Shown: positions 1 through 5,570, numbered from the stretch's first letter. The stretch: DNA of 19,211 bases from RGIG2206 sp045540915 (GCA_045540915.1 JAZQID010000036.1:1-19211); one strand, 5' to 3'. Numbers and translations: made by a program. Notes: a model not told the origin generated them from the sequence alone.

Positions 1-39
1 AGGGGTAGTCGTTCTCTCTCCGCCTCGTTGTACTCGGCA

Positions 40-59
40 CCTCCCTCGTCAGAGGGAGG
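40..59. repeat. Perfect palindrome, possible end of a dispersed intergenic repeat
   Basis: CCTCCCTC and GAGGGAGG form a perfect 8-bp inverted repeat around the loop GTCA. No T-run follows on either strand, so it is a poor intrinsic terminator. The C/T-rich sequence before it (1-39) encodes nothing recognisable. GC-rich palindromes of this kind are often dispersed in gut Clostridia genomes; that this is one of them is inference, since only one copy is visible. Confidence 0.5.
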
Positions 60-68
60 CTATTAAAA

Positions 69-125
69 TTAACCGAAGTATCTATTCAGCAGACCCTCGA
101 ATGCCTTGCCGTATCGAGCTTCGTC
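69..125 (-). pseudogene. Rubrerythrin 3'-end remnant
   Basis: On the minus strand these bases read DEARYGKAFEGLLNRYFG followed by TAA. The C-terminus of the intact rubrerythrin at 1724-2266 is DEARHGKAFEGLLNRYFK, so 16 of 18 residues match, and the DNA of the inner part is nearly identical. Upstream the similarity stops abruptly and the frame closes at a TAG at 138-140, so only the last 18 codons remain. The Gly terminus differs from the intact gene and suggests the remnant of a paralogue or a deleted tandem copy rather than a recent exact duplicate. Bases 126-206 show nothing else I recognise. Confidence 0.75.
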
Positions 126-206
126 TTGAAACCTTGCCTAAAACCGCTTGAAGTCGAGGAGTTTTGGGGCTGTGTTTTCAAAATCCCACTTTTGTCACAC
201 TAAAGT

Positions 207-539
207 TTAACCGCCATACCAACCTTCGAGCAGGTTTACTTTTACGGCAACTCCGTTTTCAAAATAAATTTCATACCAAAGTGAGTTGTCATAACTCATA
301 ATTAGTTCAGGGGTGTTTTCACGAATCATATAAAAGGCTCGAGTTAATTCTCCTGTTTTATCGTCGACCCATTTTTTAGAAAAATCCCCATATTTATCAG
401 TGATTTTTTCTGCTGAATTACCGATAATAAATTGGTCATTAAATTTATAGTGTGTTGGGTGACAACACCAATAAACGCCTATTGATAACACCAAAACCAC
501 AACGGCACAAATACCAGAAACAATAATTTTCTTTTTCAC
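207..539 (-). CDS. Hypothetical membrane-anchored protein, 110 aa
   Basis: Function unknown. The start is GTG, chosen because GAGGTGA lies five bases upstream. Residues 1-6 are basic (MKKKII) and residues 7-26 form one hydrophobic segment, so the protein is an N-terminally anchored or secreted protein with an extracytoplasmic domain of about 80 residues. That domain begins FIIGNSAEKITDKYGDF and ends in a short beta-rich stretch. The pattern resembles small BamE/SmpA-like domains, but this is a weak impression. It has its own promoter (574-603) with a palindrome like that in front of the next gene, which suggests shared control. Codon use is AT-rich compared with the housekeeping block to the right. 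Confidence 0.7.
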   Translation of the reverse strand: MKKKIIVSGICAVVVLVLSIGVYWCCHPTHYKFNDQFIIGNSAEKITDKYGDFSKKWVDDKTGELTRAFYMIRENTPELIMSYDNSLWYEIYFENGVAVKVNLLEGWYGG

Positions 540-554
540 AAAATCACCTCAAAA

Positions 555-591
555 CAAAAGATGTACTATCGTTATGATAGCATATCTTTTG
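555..591. repeat. Imperfect palindrome over the promoter of the 207-539 gene
   Basis: CAAAAGAT...CTATC (555-570) pairs with GATAG...ATCTTTTG (576-591), with one mismatch, one wobble pair and a 5-base loop. The right arm shares the 14 bases ATAGCATATCTTTT with the palindrome at 1231-1265. It overlaps the -10 box and spacer, so it could be a regulator site on DNA or a hairpin at the 5' end of the mRNA. Confidence 0.6.
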
Positions 592-603
592 AGTATTTTG
601 CAA
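574..603 (-). promoter_or_regulatory. Probable promoter for the 207-539 gene
   Basis: On the minus strand TTGCAA (598-603) is followed, after 18 bases, by TATCAT (574-579). Transcription would begin near 567 and leave a leader of about 28 nt before the GTG start. The spacer contains AAAAGATATGC, also present at the same place in the promoter of the 632-1213 gene. Confidence 0.55.
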
Positions 604-631
604 TCGTTGATTATCCGCAAACCGAACGGAT

Positions 632-1213
632 CTATTTAATATATTCCATCTTAACGACCCTATATTCTTCATCCAAACTGCCGAAAAACGAGTGGTGCAA
701 CTCAAAATCATCTTCATTCCAAACGAAATAAAAAGCATCGCTTGAAAACGGGCCAAATCCATCATCGGTAGAATAACCGCCTACCCTTCTCATAGTACAA
801 AACGAGGTCTTTTCATAAATATCGCCCCAGCCGGCTAGCAAAAACGAGCATTCTCTTGCTACTATCTGATGCTTCCCATCGTCAGAAGAGTATTCAAAAT
901 ATGTGCCGTTAATACAGAACAACGTGAACATTATAAGCAAATAATAAAACCACAAAGAAAAGACAGTTAATAACAGCCCTGACAAAACCTTATGTTTGCT
1001 GTTTTTATAAATAAACACTGTAACGGCGCTCACTAACGATGCTATGCAAAGCATCGTGATTATCGGAAGCATATTTTCCGAGCCCCACCCGAACAAATAT
1101 AGGTACACGTTAAATTTTGCTAAAATACGCACTAACAAATAAAAAAGGGCAAACACTCCCGTCGCAATTAGAGCGACTATCGAGTATTTGGGAAATACAA
1201 TTTTTCTCTTCAT
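632..1213 (-). CDS. Hypothetical membrane protein, about three helices, 193 aa
   Basis: Function unknown. Hydrophobic segments lie at roughly residues 11-33, 47-68 and 77-101. A C-terminal domain of about 90 residues follows, with the pattern YFEYSSDDGKHQIVARECSF and many aromatic and acidic residues; it would sit on one face of the membrane. ATG at 1213 is the start, preceded by GGGGTGGTTGT. The promoter with TTGACA is at 1249-1277. The next gene downstream (207-539) has its own promoter, so the two are probably separate transcripts sharing a regulator. Like that gene it is AT-rich, which fits accessory DNA. Confidence 0.7.
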   Translation of the reverse strand: MKRKIVFPKYSIVALIATGVFALFYLLVRILAKFNVYLYLFGWGSENMLPIITMLCIASLVSAVTVFIYKNSKHKVLSGLLLTVFSLWFYYLLIMFTLFCINGTYFEYSSDDGKHQIVARECSFLLAGWGDIYEKTSFCTMRRVGGYSTDDGFGPFSSDAFYFVWNEDDFELHHSFFGSLDEEYRVVKMEYIK

Positions 1214-1230
1214 ACAACCACCCCAAAAAG

Positions 1231-1265
1231 AAAAGATATGCTACCCATAAAATAGCATATCTTTT
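1231..1265. repeat. Perfect 13-bp palindrome over the promoter of the 632-1213 gene
   Basis: AAAAGATATGCTA (1231-1243) and TAGCATATCTTTT (1253-1265) are exact inverted copies around a 9-base loop. On the minus strand one arm fills the -35/-10 spacer and the -10 box lies in the loop. No long U-run follows, and the position over a promoter argues for an operator or a 5'-end hairpin rather than a terminator. The partner copy is at 555-591. Confidence 0.7.
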
Positions 1266-1277
1266 ATCGTTTGTCAA
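1249..1277 (-). promoter_or_regulatory. Promoter for the 632-1213 gene
   Basis: Minus-strand TTGACA (1272-1277), 17-base spacer, TATTTT (1249-1254). The predicted start is near 1242, giving a leader of about 29 nt. The spacer is occupied by half of the perfect palindrome at 1231-1265. Confidence 0.65.
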
Positions 1278-1320
1278 TAAATTTTTATTGTATTTCGCAA
1301 TTAGATGGTTAAATTTGGGC

Positions 1321-1659
1321 TCAATCGTTTCTCTCGCGCTCGGTTTTGGTCACCGTTCCGTTTTCGGCGTGGACGTCGTAGGAATATTCGTGCTCCCTCG
1401 TTTCAAACTCGACCTCCCAAACAAGTCCGCCGCGCTCCTTATCAAGCTCAGCCTCTATATTAAAAACCTCGTTTTCGGTCAGCGAGGCGGCCTGCAGAGC
1501 CAATTCAATGGCTCTTTCACGGGTAATAGCGGTAGTTGACCCAACCGACGCACCACCCGACGAGGCCGTACCGCTCTGCGCAGGATCGCCCTGCATCGCG
1601 CAGGCGGGGAGCAAAAGCATCACACCAACCACAAGTATCAAAGCCAACGGTTTTTTCAT
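1321..1659 (-). CDS. PepSY-domain lipoprotein, 112 aa
   Basis: A small secreted lipoprotein. From the chosen start it reads MKKPLALILVVGVMLLLPAC, a type II signal peptide ending in a lipobox with Cys at about residue 20. A low-complexity Ser/Gly/Thr linker follows, then a single PepSY-like domain (about residues 47-110) with the usual opening ITRERAIELAL and the strand pattern LVWEVEFET...YSYDVHAENGTV. PepSY domains are thought to bind or inhibit proteases or act in the periplasm or wall; the target here is unknown. The ATG at 1659 is preferred to that at 1665 because GGGAGGG is nine bases upstream of it but only three from the other. It follows the rubrerythrin terminator; no clear own promoter was found. 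Confidence 0.82.
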   Translation of the reverse strand: MKKPLALILVVGVMLLLPACAMQGDPAQSGTASSGGASVGSTTAITRERAIELALQAASLTENEVFNIEAELDKERGGLVWEVEFETREHEYSYDVHAENGTVTKTERERND

Positions 1660-1690
1660 TGTCATATCCCTCCCTGTTACTATTATGCTC

Positions 1691-1717
1691 AAAAAAGGGG
1701 ACCCGAAGGCCCCCTTT
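1691..1717 (-). terminator. Intrinsic terminator of the perR-rubrerythrin operon
   Basis: Minus-strand stem AAAGGGGGCC / GGTCCCCTTT closes on a TTCG tetraloop, with one G-U pair and a run of six T (1696-1691). It begins seven bases after the rubrerythrin stop codon. Confidence 0.9.
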
Positions 1718-1723
1718 CCATAC

Positions 1724-2266
1724 TTATTTGAAATAGCGGTTGAGGAGTCCCTCGAATGCCTTGCCGTGTCGAGCCTCGTCGCGAGCCATCTCGTGAACGG
1801 TGTCGTGGATAGCGTCAAGACCAAGCTCCTTGGCAAGCTTTGCAAGCTCGAACTTGCCTGCGGTAGCGCCGTTCTCGGCGTCTACACGAAGCTCCAGATT
1901 CTTCTTGGTGGAATCGGTCACGACCTCGCCGAGAAGCTCAGCAAACTTTGCGGCGTGCTCAGCCTCCTCATAGGCGGCCTTTTCCCAATAAAGACCGATC
2001 TCGGGGTAGCCCTCGCGGTGTGCAACGCGAGCCATTGCAAGATACATACCGACCTCGCTGCACTCACCCTCAAAGTTGCATCTGAGTCCCTCGATGATGC
2101 GCTCGTCAACACCCTTGGCAACGCCGACGATGTGCTCAGCGGCCCAGGTCTTCTCGGTCTCGGTCATAACGTTAAACTTCTCGCCCGGAACCTTGCACTG
2201 GGGGCAGAACTCGGGAGGGGTGTCACCCTCGTGAACATAACCGCAAACAGGACATACAAATTTCAT
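1724..2266 (-). CDS. Reverse rubrerythrin, N-terminal rubredoxin-like domain, 180 aa
   Basis: A non-haem di-iron peroxidase of anaerobes that reduces hydrogen peroxide with electrons from NADH via rubredoxin-type carriers; cytoplasmic. The N-terminus holds a rubredoxin-like iron site, Cys5, Cys8, Cys21 and Cys24 (CPVCG...CPQC). A ferritin-like four-helix domain follows, with carboxylate/His motifs in NFEGECSEVGMY, EEAEHAAKF, NLELRVDAENGA and DEARHGKAFEG. The rubredoxin-first order marks the reverse rubrerythrin type. ATG 2266 is chosen because GGAGG lies ten bases upstream and the family motif MKFVCPVCGY starts there. It follows perR by 34 bases, ends in a strong terminator, and is expected to be PerR-derepressed under peroxide stress. 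A 3' remnant of a relative lies at 69-125. Confidence 0.93.
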   Translation of the reverse strand: MKFVCPVCGYVHEGDTPPEFCPQCKVPGEKFNVMTETEKTWAAEHIVGVAKGVDERIIEGLRCNFEGECSEVGMYLAMARVAHREGYPEIGLYWEKAAYEEAEHAAKFAELLGEVVTDSTKKNLELRVDAENGATAGKFELAKLAKELGLDAIHDTVHEMARDEARHGKAFEGLLNRYFK

Positions 2267-2300
2267 TTTACAAAACCTCCAAAATTGATTTTTTATAATT

Positions 2301-2663
2301 TTATTGTTTACAACCGGCACATTTGCCGTAAAACACAACCTGACAGCTATCGACCTGATAGTCGGTGTCGGCGCAGTCGAACCTCACCGGTAGGTCGATA
2401 TCGAAGACTCCTCCGCAATCGGTGCAGTAGAGGTGACTGTGCTCGTGGGCAAAGCCGTCATACCGCATTCCGCCGCTTTTGGTGGTTATCGCGAGCGCCC
2501 TGCCCTGCCCGACAAGATCGGAGAGGTTGCGGTAGACGGTGGCAAGGCTGATGTTGGGTATCTCCTCGCGCACCATATCGTAAACCTCGGCTGCACAGGG
2601 GTGGGTCCTCACGGAGCAGAGGGCGGCCTGAACAGCATCCCGTTGCTTAGAATGTTTCTTCAT
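2301..2663 (-). CDS. perR: Fur-family regulator, PerR-like, 120 aa
   Basis: A metal-dependent repressor that senses peroxide and controls oxidative stress genes. The winged-helix domain covers about residues 1-65 (ISLATVYRNLSDLV is the recognition region). The dimerisation domain carries structural zinc pairs Cys80/Cys83 and Cys115/Cys118. Probable regulatory metal ligands are His21, Asp69, His75 and His77; Asp in RYDG is what PerR has where Fur proteins usually have Glu. It is shorter than B. subtilis PerR by about 25 residues, mainly at the N-terminus. AAGGAGG lies seven bases before ATG 2663. It sits directly upstream of rubrerythrin and behind a Fur/Per box, so autoregulation is likely. 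PerR rather than Fur or Zur is inferred from Asp69 and context. Confidence 0.85.
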   Translation of the reverse strand: MKKHSKQRDAVQAALCSVRTHPCAAEVYDMVREEIPNISLATVYRNLSDLVGQGRALAITTKSGGMRYDGFAHEHSHLYCTDCGGVFDIDLPVRFDCADTDYQVDSCQVVFYGKCAGCKQ

Positions 2664-2683
2664 TTTACCGCCTCCTTGAAATT

Positions 2684-2702
2684 GATAATGATTATCGTTA
2701 TC
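2684..2702. promoter_or_regulatory. Fur/PerR box (operator)
   Basis: GATAATGATTATCGTTATC matches the classic 19-bp Fur box GATAATGATAATCATTATC at 17 of 19 positions. It lies immediately downstream of the perR -10 box, over the expected start of transcription, so bound repressor would block perR-rubrerythrin transcription. Confidence 0.8.
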
Positions 2703-2705
2703 ATT

Positions 2706-2734
2706 ATAATACACTACCCTTTTCGATTTGTCAA
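2706..2734 (-). promoter_or_regulatory. Promoter of the perR-rubrerythrin operon
   Basis: Minus-strand TTGACA (2729-2734), 17-base spacer, TATTAT (2706-2711). The start should fall near 2699, inside the operator. Its -35 box is ten bases from the -35 box of the divergent promoter at 2745-2773. Confidence 0.8.
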
Positions 2735-2744
2735 CCCCTTTTTA

Positions 2745-2773
2745 TTGAAAATTTTTATTTATTATGTTATATT
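2745..2773 (+). promoter_or_regulatory. Promoter for the structured leader and S23-family gene
   Basis: TTGAAA (2745-2750), 17-base spacer, TATATT (2768-2773) on the plus strand. Transcription would begin near 2780, inside the palindrome 2774-2800, and give a leader of about 210 nt before the ATG at 2993. Confidence 0.65.
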
Positions 2774-2800
2774 GAGTTTAATTGCTAAACAATTAAACTC
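2774..2800. repeat. Perfect 11-bp inverted repeat at the left border of the structured element
   Basis: GAGTTTAATTG (2774-2784) and CAATTAAACTC (2790-2800) are exact inverted copies around CTAAA. It abuts the -10 box and the first GCGATAT block. No U-run follows on the plus strand. It may be the 5' border of the repeat element or a regulator site. Confidence 0.75.
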
Positions 2801-2801
2801 A

Positions 2802-2978
2802 GCGATATAAATTCTTTCAGAATTTGCGATATACCTGACGGTGCGATATATCCTTACGGATGCGATATGTCCCTGCGGGACGAGTTGAAGAATTTATATC
2901 ATATCGCGACCGAATGAAATGAGGTTATATCGCATTTGCAAGGCAAATATATCGCACGAGCGTAAGCGAGTATATCGC
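2802..2978 (+). repeat. Structured leader: 4 x GCGATAT and 4 x ATATCGC with mini-hairpins
   Basis: GCGATAT occurs at 2802, 2826, 2843 and 2862. Its reverse complement ATATCGC occurs at 2901, 2927, 2949 and 2972, so four copies face four copies across an axis near 2890. The spacers are mostly small hairpins: ACC-TGAC-GGT (2833-2842), ATCC-TTAC-GGAT (2850-2861), GTCCC-TGC-GGGAC (2869-2881), ATTTGC-AAG-GCAAAT (2934-2948). The stretch 2956-2971 pairs imperfectly around GTAA. GATATAAATTCTT (2804-2816) also pairs perfectly over 13 bp with 2888-2900. There is no open frame of note. It lies entirely in the leader of the S23-family gene, and could be a regulatory RNA, a mobile repeat, or both. Confidence 0.8.
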
Positions 2979-2992
2979 AGAAAGAGGCTTTT

Positions 2993-3352
2993 ATGAATGA
3001 TAAGACTATTAAAGAATTAGCAGTAGAATTGACCGTTGAAATAACCGAGGTGTGTGACAATATAAAAGGGCGTTCGGTATTTACAAACCAACTCCTCCGC
3101 TCTTGTTCCTCGATAGGCGCCAATTCTTATGAAGCAAAATATGCACAGAGCCGAGCGGATTTTATACACAAATTAGAAATATCTCTTAAGGAATGTTTTG
3201 AAACTGAATACTGGCTGGAAATTCTATTAAAGGTAAATGCAATTAACAATGCGTTGTACGATAATTTGAATAATAAGTGCGGTACAATTCGCAGAATGCT
3301 TATAGCATCAATAACTACCGCAAAGAAAAAACAGGTTAGCAAGCCTACTTGA
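2993..3352 (+). CDS. Four-helix-bundle protein, S23 / 23S-rRNA intervening-sequence family
   Basis: A 119-residue protein with the features of the S23/TIGR02436 family, whose founders are encoded inside intervening sequences of 23S rRNA and whose relatives include the Avd accessory protein of diversity-generating retroelements. Members form homopentameric bundles with a basic surface and are thought to bind nucleic acid. Typical landmarks are LAVELTVEITEVC, the LLRSCSSIGANSYEA turn between helices, and ADFIHKLEISLKECFETEYWLEIL. The C-terminus is Lys-rich (TTAKKKQVSKP). ATG 2993 follows AGAGG. There is no rRNA, reverse transcriptase or template repeat in the window, so this is a free-standing copy behind an unusual structured leader. 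The biochemical role of free-standing members is not established. Confidence 0.88.
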   Translation: MNDKTIKELAVELTVEITEVCDNIKGRSVFTNQLLRSCSSIGANSYEAKYAQSRADFIHKLEISLKECFETEYWLEILLKVNAINNALYDNLNNKCGTIRRMLIASITTAKKKQVSKPT

Positions 3353-3374
3353 TTTCTGAAAGGAGATGTATCAT

Positions 3375-3599
3375 GTGAAAGAATTAATTAAATTTTTAGA
3401 TATTCTTGAAGAAAATAAAATATATTATAAGTTAAACAAAGTCAGAGATGCAATTATGGTTGAAATCGCTGTTCCGGGAGAACGGTGGGAAGTTGAGTTT
3501 TTTCAAAACGGCGATATCGTCGTTGAAAAATTCATTAGTCAAGGCAAGATTTATGACAAATCAGAGCTTGAGTTCTTATTTGAGAACTTTGGTGATTAG
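3375..3599 (+). CDS. Small hypothetical protein, 74 aa
   Basis: I do not recognise a family. The predicted protein is soluble and acidic, with a helix (KELIKFLDILEENKIYYKLN), a beta-rich middle (AIMVEIAVPGERWEVEFF, GDIVVEKF) and a final helix ending in ENFGD. The alpha-beta order resembles small Imm/SMI-type or YugN-like proteins, but this is only an impression. GTG at 3375 is preferred because AAAGGAG lies nine to ten bases upstream; an in-frame ATG at 3366 overlaps that site, and the ATG at 3373 opens a frame closed at once by TGA. It starts 22 bases after the S23-family gene and is AT-rich like it, so the two are probably co-transcribed. Confidence 0.65.
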   Translation: MKELIKFLDILEENKIYYKLNKVRDAIMVEIAVPGERWEVEFFQNGDIVVEKFISQGKIYDKSELEFLFENFGD

Positions 3600-3653
3600 G
3601 GATACATCTGGATTTACTACGAATTATATAATGTTTTCACACGAGGTGATTTT

Positions 3654-4427
3654 ATGGCAAAGGTTAAAAAAGGCCGCATCCATCTGCTTGATGAGATACG
3701 CGGTTTTGCAATAGTGTGTATGGTGTTTTTCCACGCCTTCTACACGATGACTTATATGTTCGGTATGCCCATCGGGCAGAAGCTATACAACTTCTTCCTC
3801 CCCGTCAGCATCTGGTTTGCAGGGCTGTTCATCGTTATCTCGGGCATCAGCTGCCGCCTGTCTCATTCCAACGCAAAGCGCGGTGCAAAGCTGTTCGGCA
3901 TCGCCGTCGGCTTGTCGTTGGTGATGTGGGTGCTTGATTACAAGCTGGGAATGGACGGTACTATGATATGGTTCGGCATCCTGCATCTGCTTTCGGTGTG
4001 TATGCTGCTCTACGCCCTGCTCCACCGCCCGCTTGAAAAGGTGCATCCGCTGATAGCGGTACCCCTGCTCGCTCTGCTCTTCGCTGTAACCTATCATATG
4101 CCCGACGGGTATCTGCAATTCGTAAATCACACCGTTCTCCTGCCCGATTGGCTGACAGGTTGCAAGTTCCTCTTCCCCTTCGGGATCGTTCACCCCGACT
4201 TCTACTCCGCCGACTACTATCCCATCTTCCCGTGGGTATTCCTCTTCCTCATCGGCGCATCGATCGGCCGTTGGTTCAAGGGCGGCAACCTGCCCGAATT
4301 TTTCTACAACGAGCACTTCAGGCCCCTCGCCTACTGCGGCAGGCACACTCTTATAATCTATCTTGCGCATCAGCCGATCATCTACGGCGTGCTCTGGACC
4401 GTCTCCCTTATAATAGAAAAGATTTGA
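3654..4427 (+). CDS. DUF1624 / HGSNAT-like membrane acyltransferase, 257 aa
   Basis: An integral membrane protein of the heparan-alpha-glucosaminide N-acetyltransferase catalytic-domain family (DUF1624), related to acyltransferase-3 proteins that modify wall or surface sugars. The opening RIHLLDEIRGFAIVCMVFFH carries the family's D-x-x-R-G motif at the first helix. LFIVISGISCRLS follows in the second helix, and the C-terminus has the usual PIFPWVFLFLIGASIGRWF and a final helix YCGRHTLIIYLAHQPIIYG. About seven hydrophobic segments are visible, and length fits the bacterial family. GAGGTG is seven bases before ATG 3654. Base composition is higher in GC than the two genes before it. A TATAAT at 3627-3632 has no good -35 partner. 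Acceptor and donor are unknown. Confidence 0.85.
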   Translation: MAKVKKGRIHLLDEIRGFAIVCMVFFHAFYTMTYMFGMPIGQKLYNFFLPVSIWFAGLFIVISGISCRLSHSNAKRGAKLFGIAVGLSLVMWVLDYKLGMDGTMIWFGILHLLSVCMLLYALLHRPLEKVHPLIAVPLLALLFAVTYHMPDGYLQFVNHTVLLPDWLTGCKFLFPFGIVHPDFYSADYYPIFPWVFLFLIGASIGRWFKGGNLPEFFYNEHFRPLAYCGRHTLIIYLAHQPIIYGVLWTVSLIIEKI

Positions 4428-4438
4428 TTACAGATACA

Positions 4439-4474
4439 AAAAGAGCATCGGAATCTTCATTCCGATGCTCTTTT
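4439..4474. terminator. Bidirectional intrinsic terminator
   Basis: AAAAGAGCATCGGAAT (4439-4454) and ATTCCGATGCTCTTTT (4459-4474) are exact complements around CTTC. A-runs and T-runs on both sides make it usable in both directions. It separates the convergent acyltransferase gene and the efp operon. Confidence 0.92.
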
Positions 4475-4489
4475 AATTCGGTTAAATTA

Positions 4490-4897
4490 TTACTCGCCGT
4501 CCAGCTCGTCCTCGGTATCGAACTCGAACTGAAGCTTGGTACCGCACTCGGGGCACTCGATCTCGCCCTCTTCGAGCATTTCCTCGTCGAGAGTGATGAT
4601 CTCGTCGCATTCGGGGCACTGAACCTCAAAGAACTCCTCGTCCTCGTCGTAGTAGTACTCGTCGTCATCCTCCTCGTCCTCGTAGAAATCCTCTTCGAGC
4701 TCGGCGAGATCCTCGTCAACGGCGTCGAGCTGCTCGTGCAGTTCGGCACACTCGTCCTCGAGGTCGGATACGGTCAGCGCAAGGTCATCGATGATGTCGA
4801 TAAGCGCGTTGATAAGCTTGGTGGTCTTGTCCTTGGAATCAAGCTCCATGCCCTCGGCAAGTCCCTTGATGTAGGAAGCCTTCTCAGTCAAAAGCAT
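4490..4897 (-). CDS. CD1247-like acidic zinc-ribbon protein, 135 aa
   Basis: A protein of unknown function widespread in Clostridia (CD1247 N-terminal-domain type). The N-terminal part (about 1-70) is helical, opening with EKASYIKGLAEGMELD and running into an acidic coiled-coil-like stretch. Residues 70-90 are almost pure Asp/Glu/Tyr. The C-terminus holds a zinc ribbon, Cys94, Cys97, Cys115 and Cys118 (CPECD...CPECG). AGGAGG stands eight bases upstream of ATG 4897, and only 34 bases separate it from efp, so they form an operon ending at the terminator at 4439-4474. The ribbon suggests binding of nucleic acid or protein, and the link with efp hints at translation, but both are inference. Confidence 0.82.
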   Translation of the reverse strand: MLLTEKASYIKGLAEGMELDSKDKTTKLINALIDIIDDLALTVSDLEDECAELHEQLDAVDEDLAELEEDFYEDEEDDDEYYYDEDEEFFEVQCPECDEIITLDEEMLEEGEIECPECGTKLQFEFDTEDELDGE

Positions 4898-4931
4898 TGT
4901 GAAATCCTCCTGTGTTCAGTAGTTTGATAAA

Positions 4932-5489
4932 TTAGGCACGCTCCATATACTCGCCGGTACGGGTGTCGATACGGATAACGTCGCCCTCGTTGATGAAGAG
5001 GGGAACGCGGATCTCGGCACCGGTCTCAACGGTAGCGGGCTTGGTAGCGTTGGTGGCGGTGTCGCCCTTGACACCCGGCTCGGTAGCGGTGATGGCCAGC
5101 TCAACGAATGTCGGAGGCTCAACGCCGAAGACCTTGCCCTTATAGGAAAGGACCTTGCAGATCATATTCTCCTTGACAAACTTGAAGTTGTCGTCGAGCT
5201 CGGACTCGTTGATGGGAATAAGCTCATAGGACTCCTGATCCATAAAGTAGTATAACCCGCCGTCACTGTAGGAATACTCCATCTCCTTGCGCTCAACAAA
5301 AGCGGTCGGATACTTATCGTTGGGGTTGAAGGTCTTTTCGACCACGCTGCCGGCAATAACGTTGCGGATCTTGGTGCGGACGAAGGCGGCACCCTTACCC
5401 GGCTTAACGTGCTGGAACTCAATAATCTGGTAGACGTTGCCGTCCATCTCGAAGGTAACGCCGTTACGGAAATCTCCTGCTGAAATCAT
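4932..5489 (-). CDS. efp: Elongation factor P
   Basis: EF-P binds between the P and E sites of the ribosome and relieves stalling at polyproline stretches. The 185-residue length and the three-domain layout are standard: an N-terminal KOW-like domain (about 1-65) with KPGKGAAF placing the tip lysine at residue 32, a middle OB domain with YMDQESYELIPI, and a C-terminal OB domain with PATVETGAEIRVPLFINEGDVIRIDTRTGEY (quoted in parts: PATVETGAEI, FINEGD, RTGEY). In Bacillus the equivalent Lys32 carries a 5-aminopentanol group; no modification gene is visible here. GGAG lies eight bases before ATG 5489. It has its own promoter and a leader of about 100 nt. Confidence 0.97.
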   Translation of the reverse strand: MISAGDFRNGVTFEMDGNVYQIIEFQHVKPGKGAAFVRTKIRNVIAGSVVEKTFNPNDKYPTAFVERKEMEYSYSDGGLYYFMDQESYELIPINESELDDNFKFVKENMICKVLSYKGKVFGVEPPTFVELAITATEPGVKGDTATNATKPATVETGAEIRVPLFINEGDVIRIDTRTGEYMERA

Positions 5490-5504
5490 CTTTTACTCCA
5501 TTCT

Positions 5505-5570
5505 CCGACGGAAAGGCACACCGCCCGATCCCCCTCATCCGTCGGCACACAGGGGACCGCTCAACGCGGT
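5505..5570 (-). other. Structured stretch in the efp leader
   Basis: Two inverted repeats lie between promoter and start codon: CCGACGG (5505-5511) with CCGTCGG (5539-5545), and ACCGC-TCAAC-GCGGT (5556-5570). They are modest stems. No known riboswitch motif is visible. Confidence 0.35.

Noticed and set aside
1231..1265. Intrinsic terminator of the lipoprotein gene
   Set aside because: It lies over the promoter of the next gene, more than 50 bases past the lipoprotein stop, with no GC-rich stem or long U-run.
1508..2551. Long open frame on the plus strand opposite the rubrerythrin and perR genes
   Set aside because: It is the complement of well-supported genes with ribosome binding sites, operator, promoter and terminator; the translation has no family features.
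2802..2978. CRISPR array
   Set aside because: Repeated blocks are only 7 bases, change orientation half way, and the spacers are themselves hairpins; no cas genes are near.
2774..3352. Diversity-generating retroelement
   Set aside because: The S23/Avd-type protein alone is not enough; there is no reverse transcriptase, template repeat or variable repeat in the window.
3601..3653. Promoter for the acyltransferase gene at TATAAT 3627-3632
   Set aside because: No acceptable -35 box lies 16-18 bases upstream, so it is mentioned only in the gene entry.
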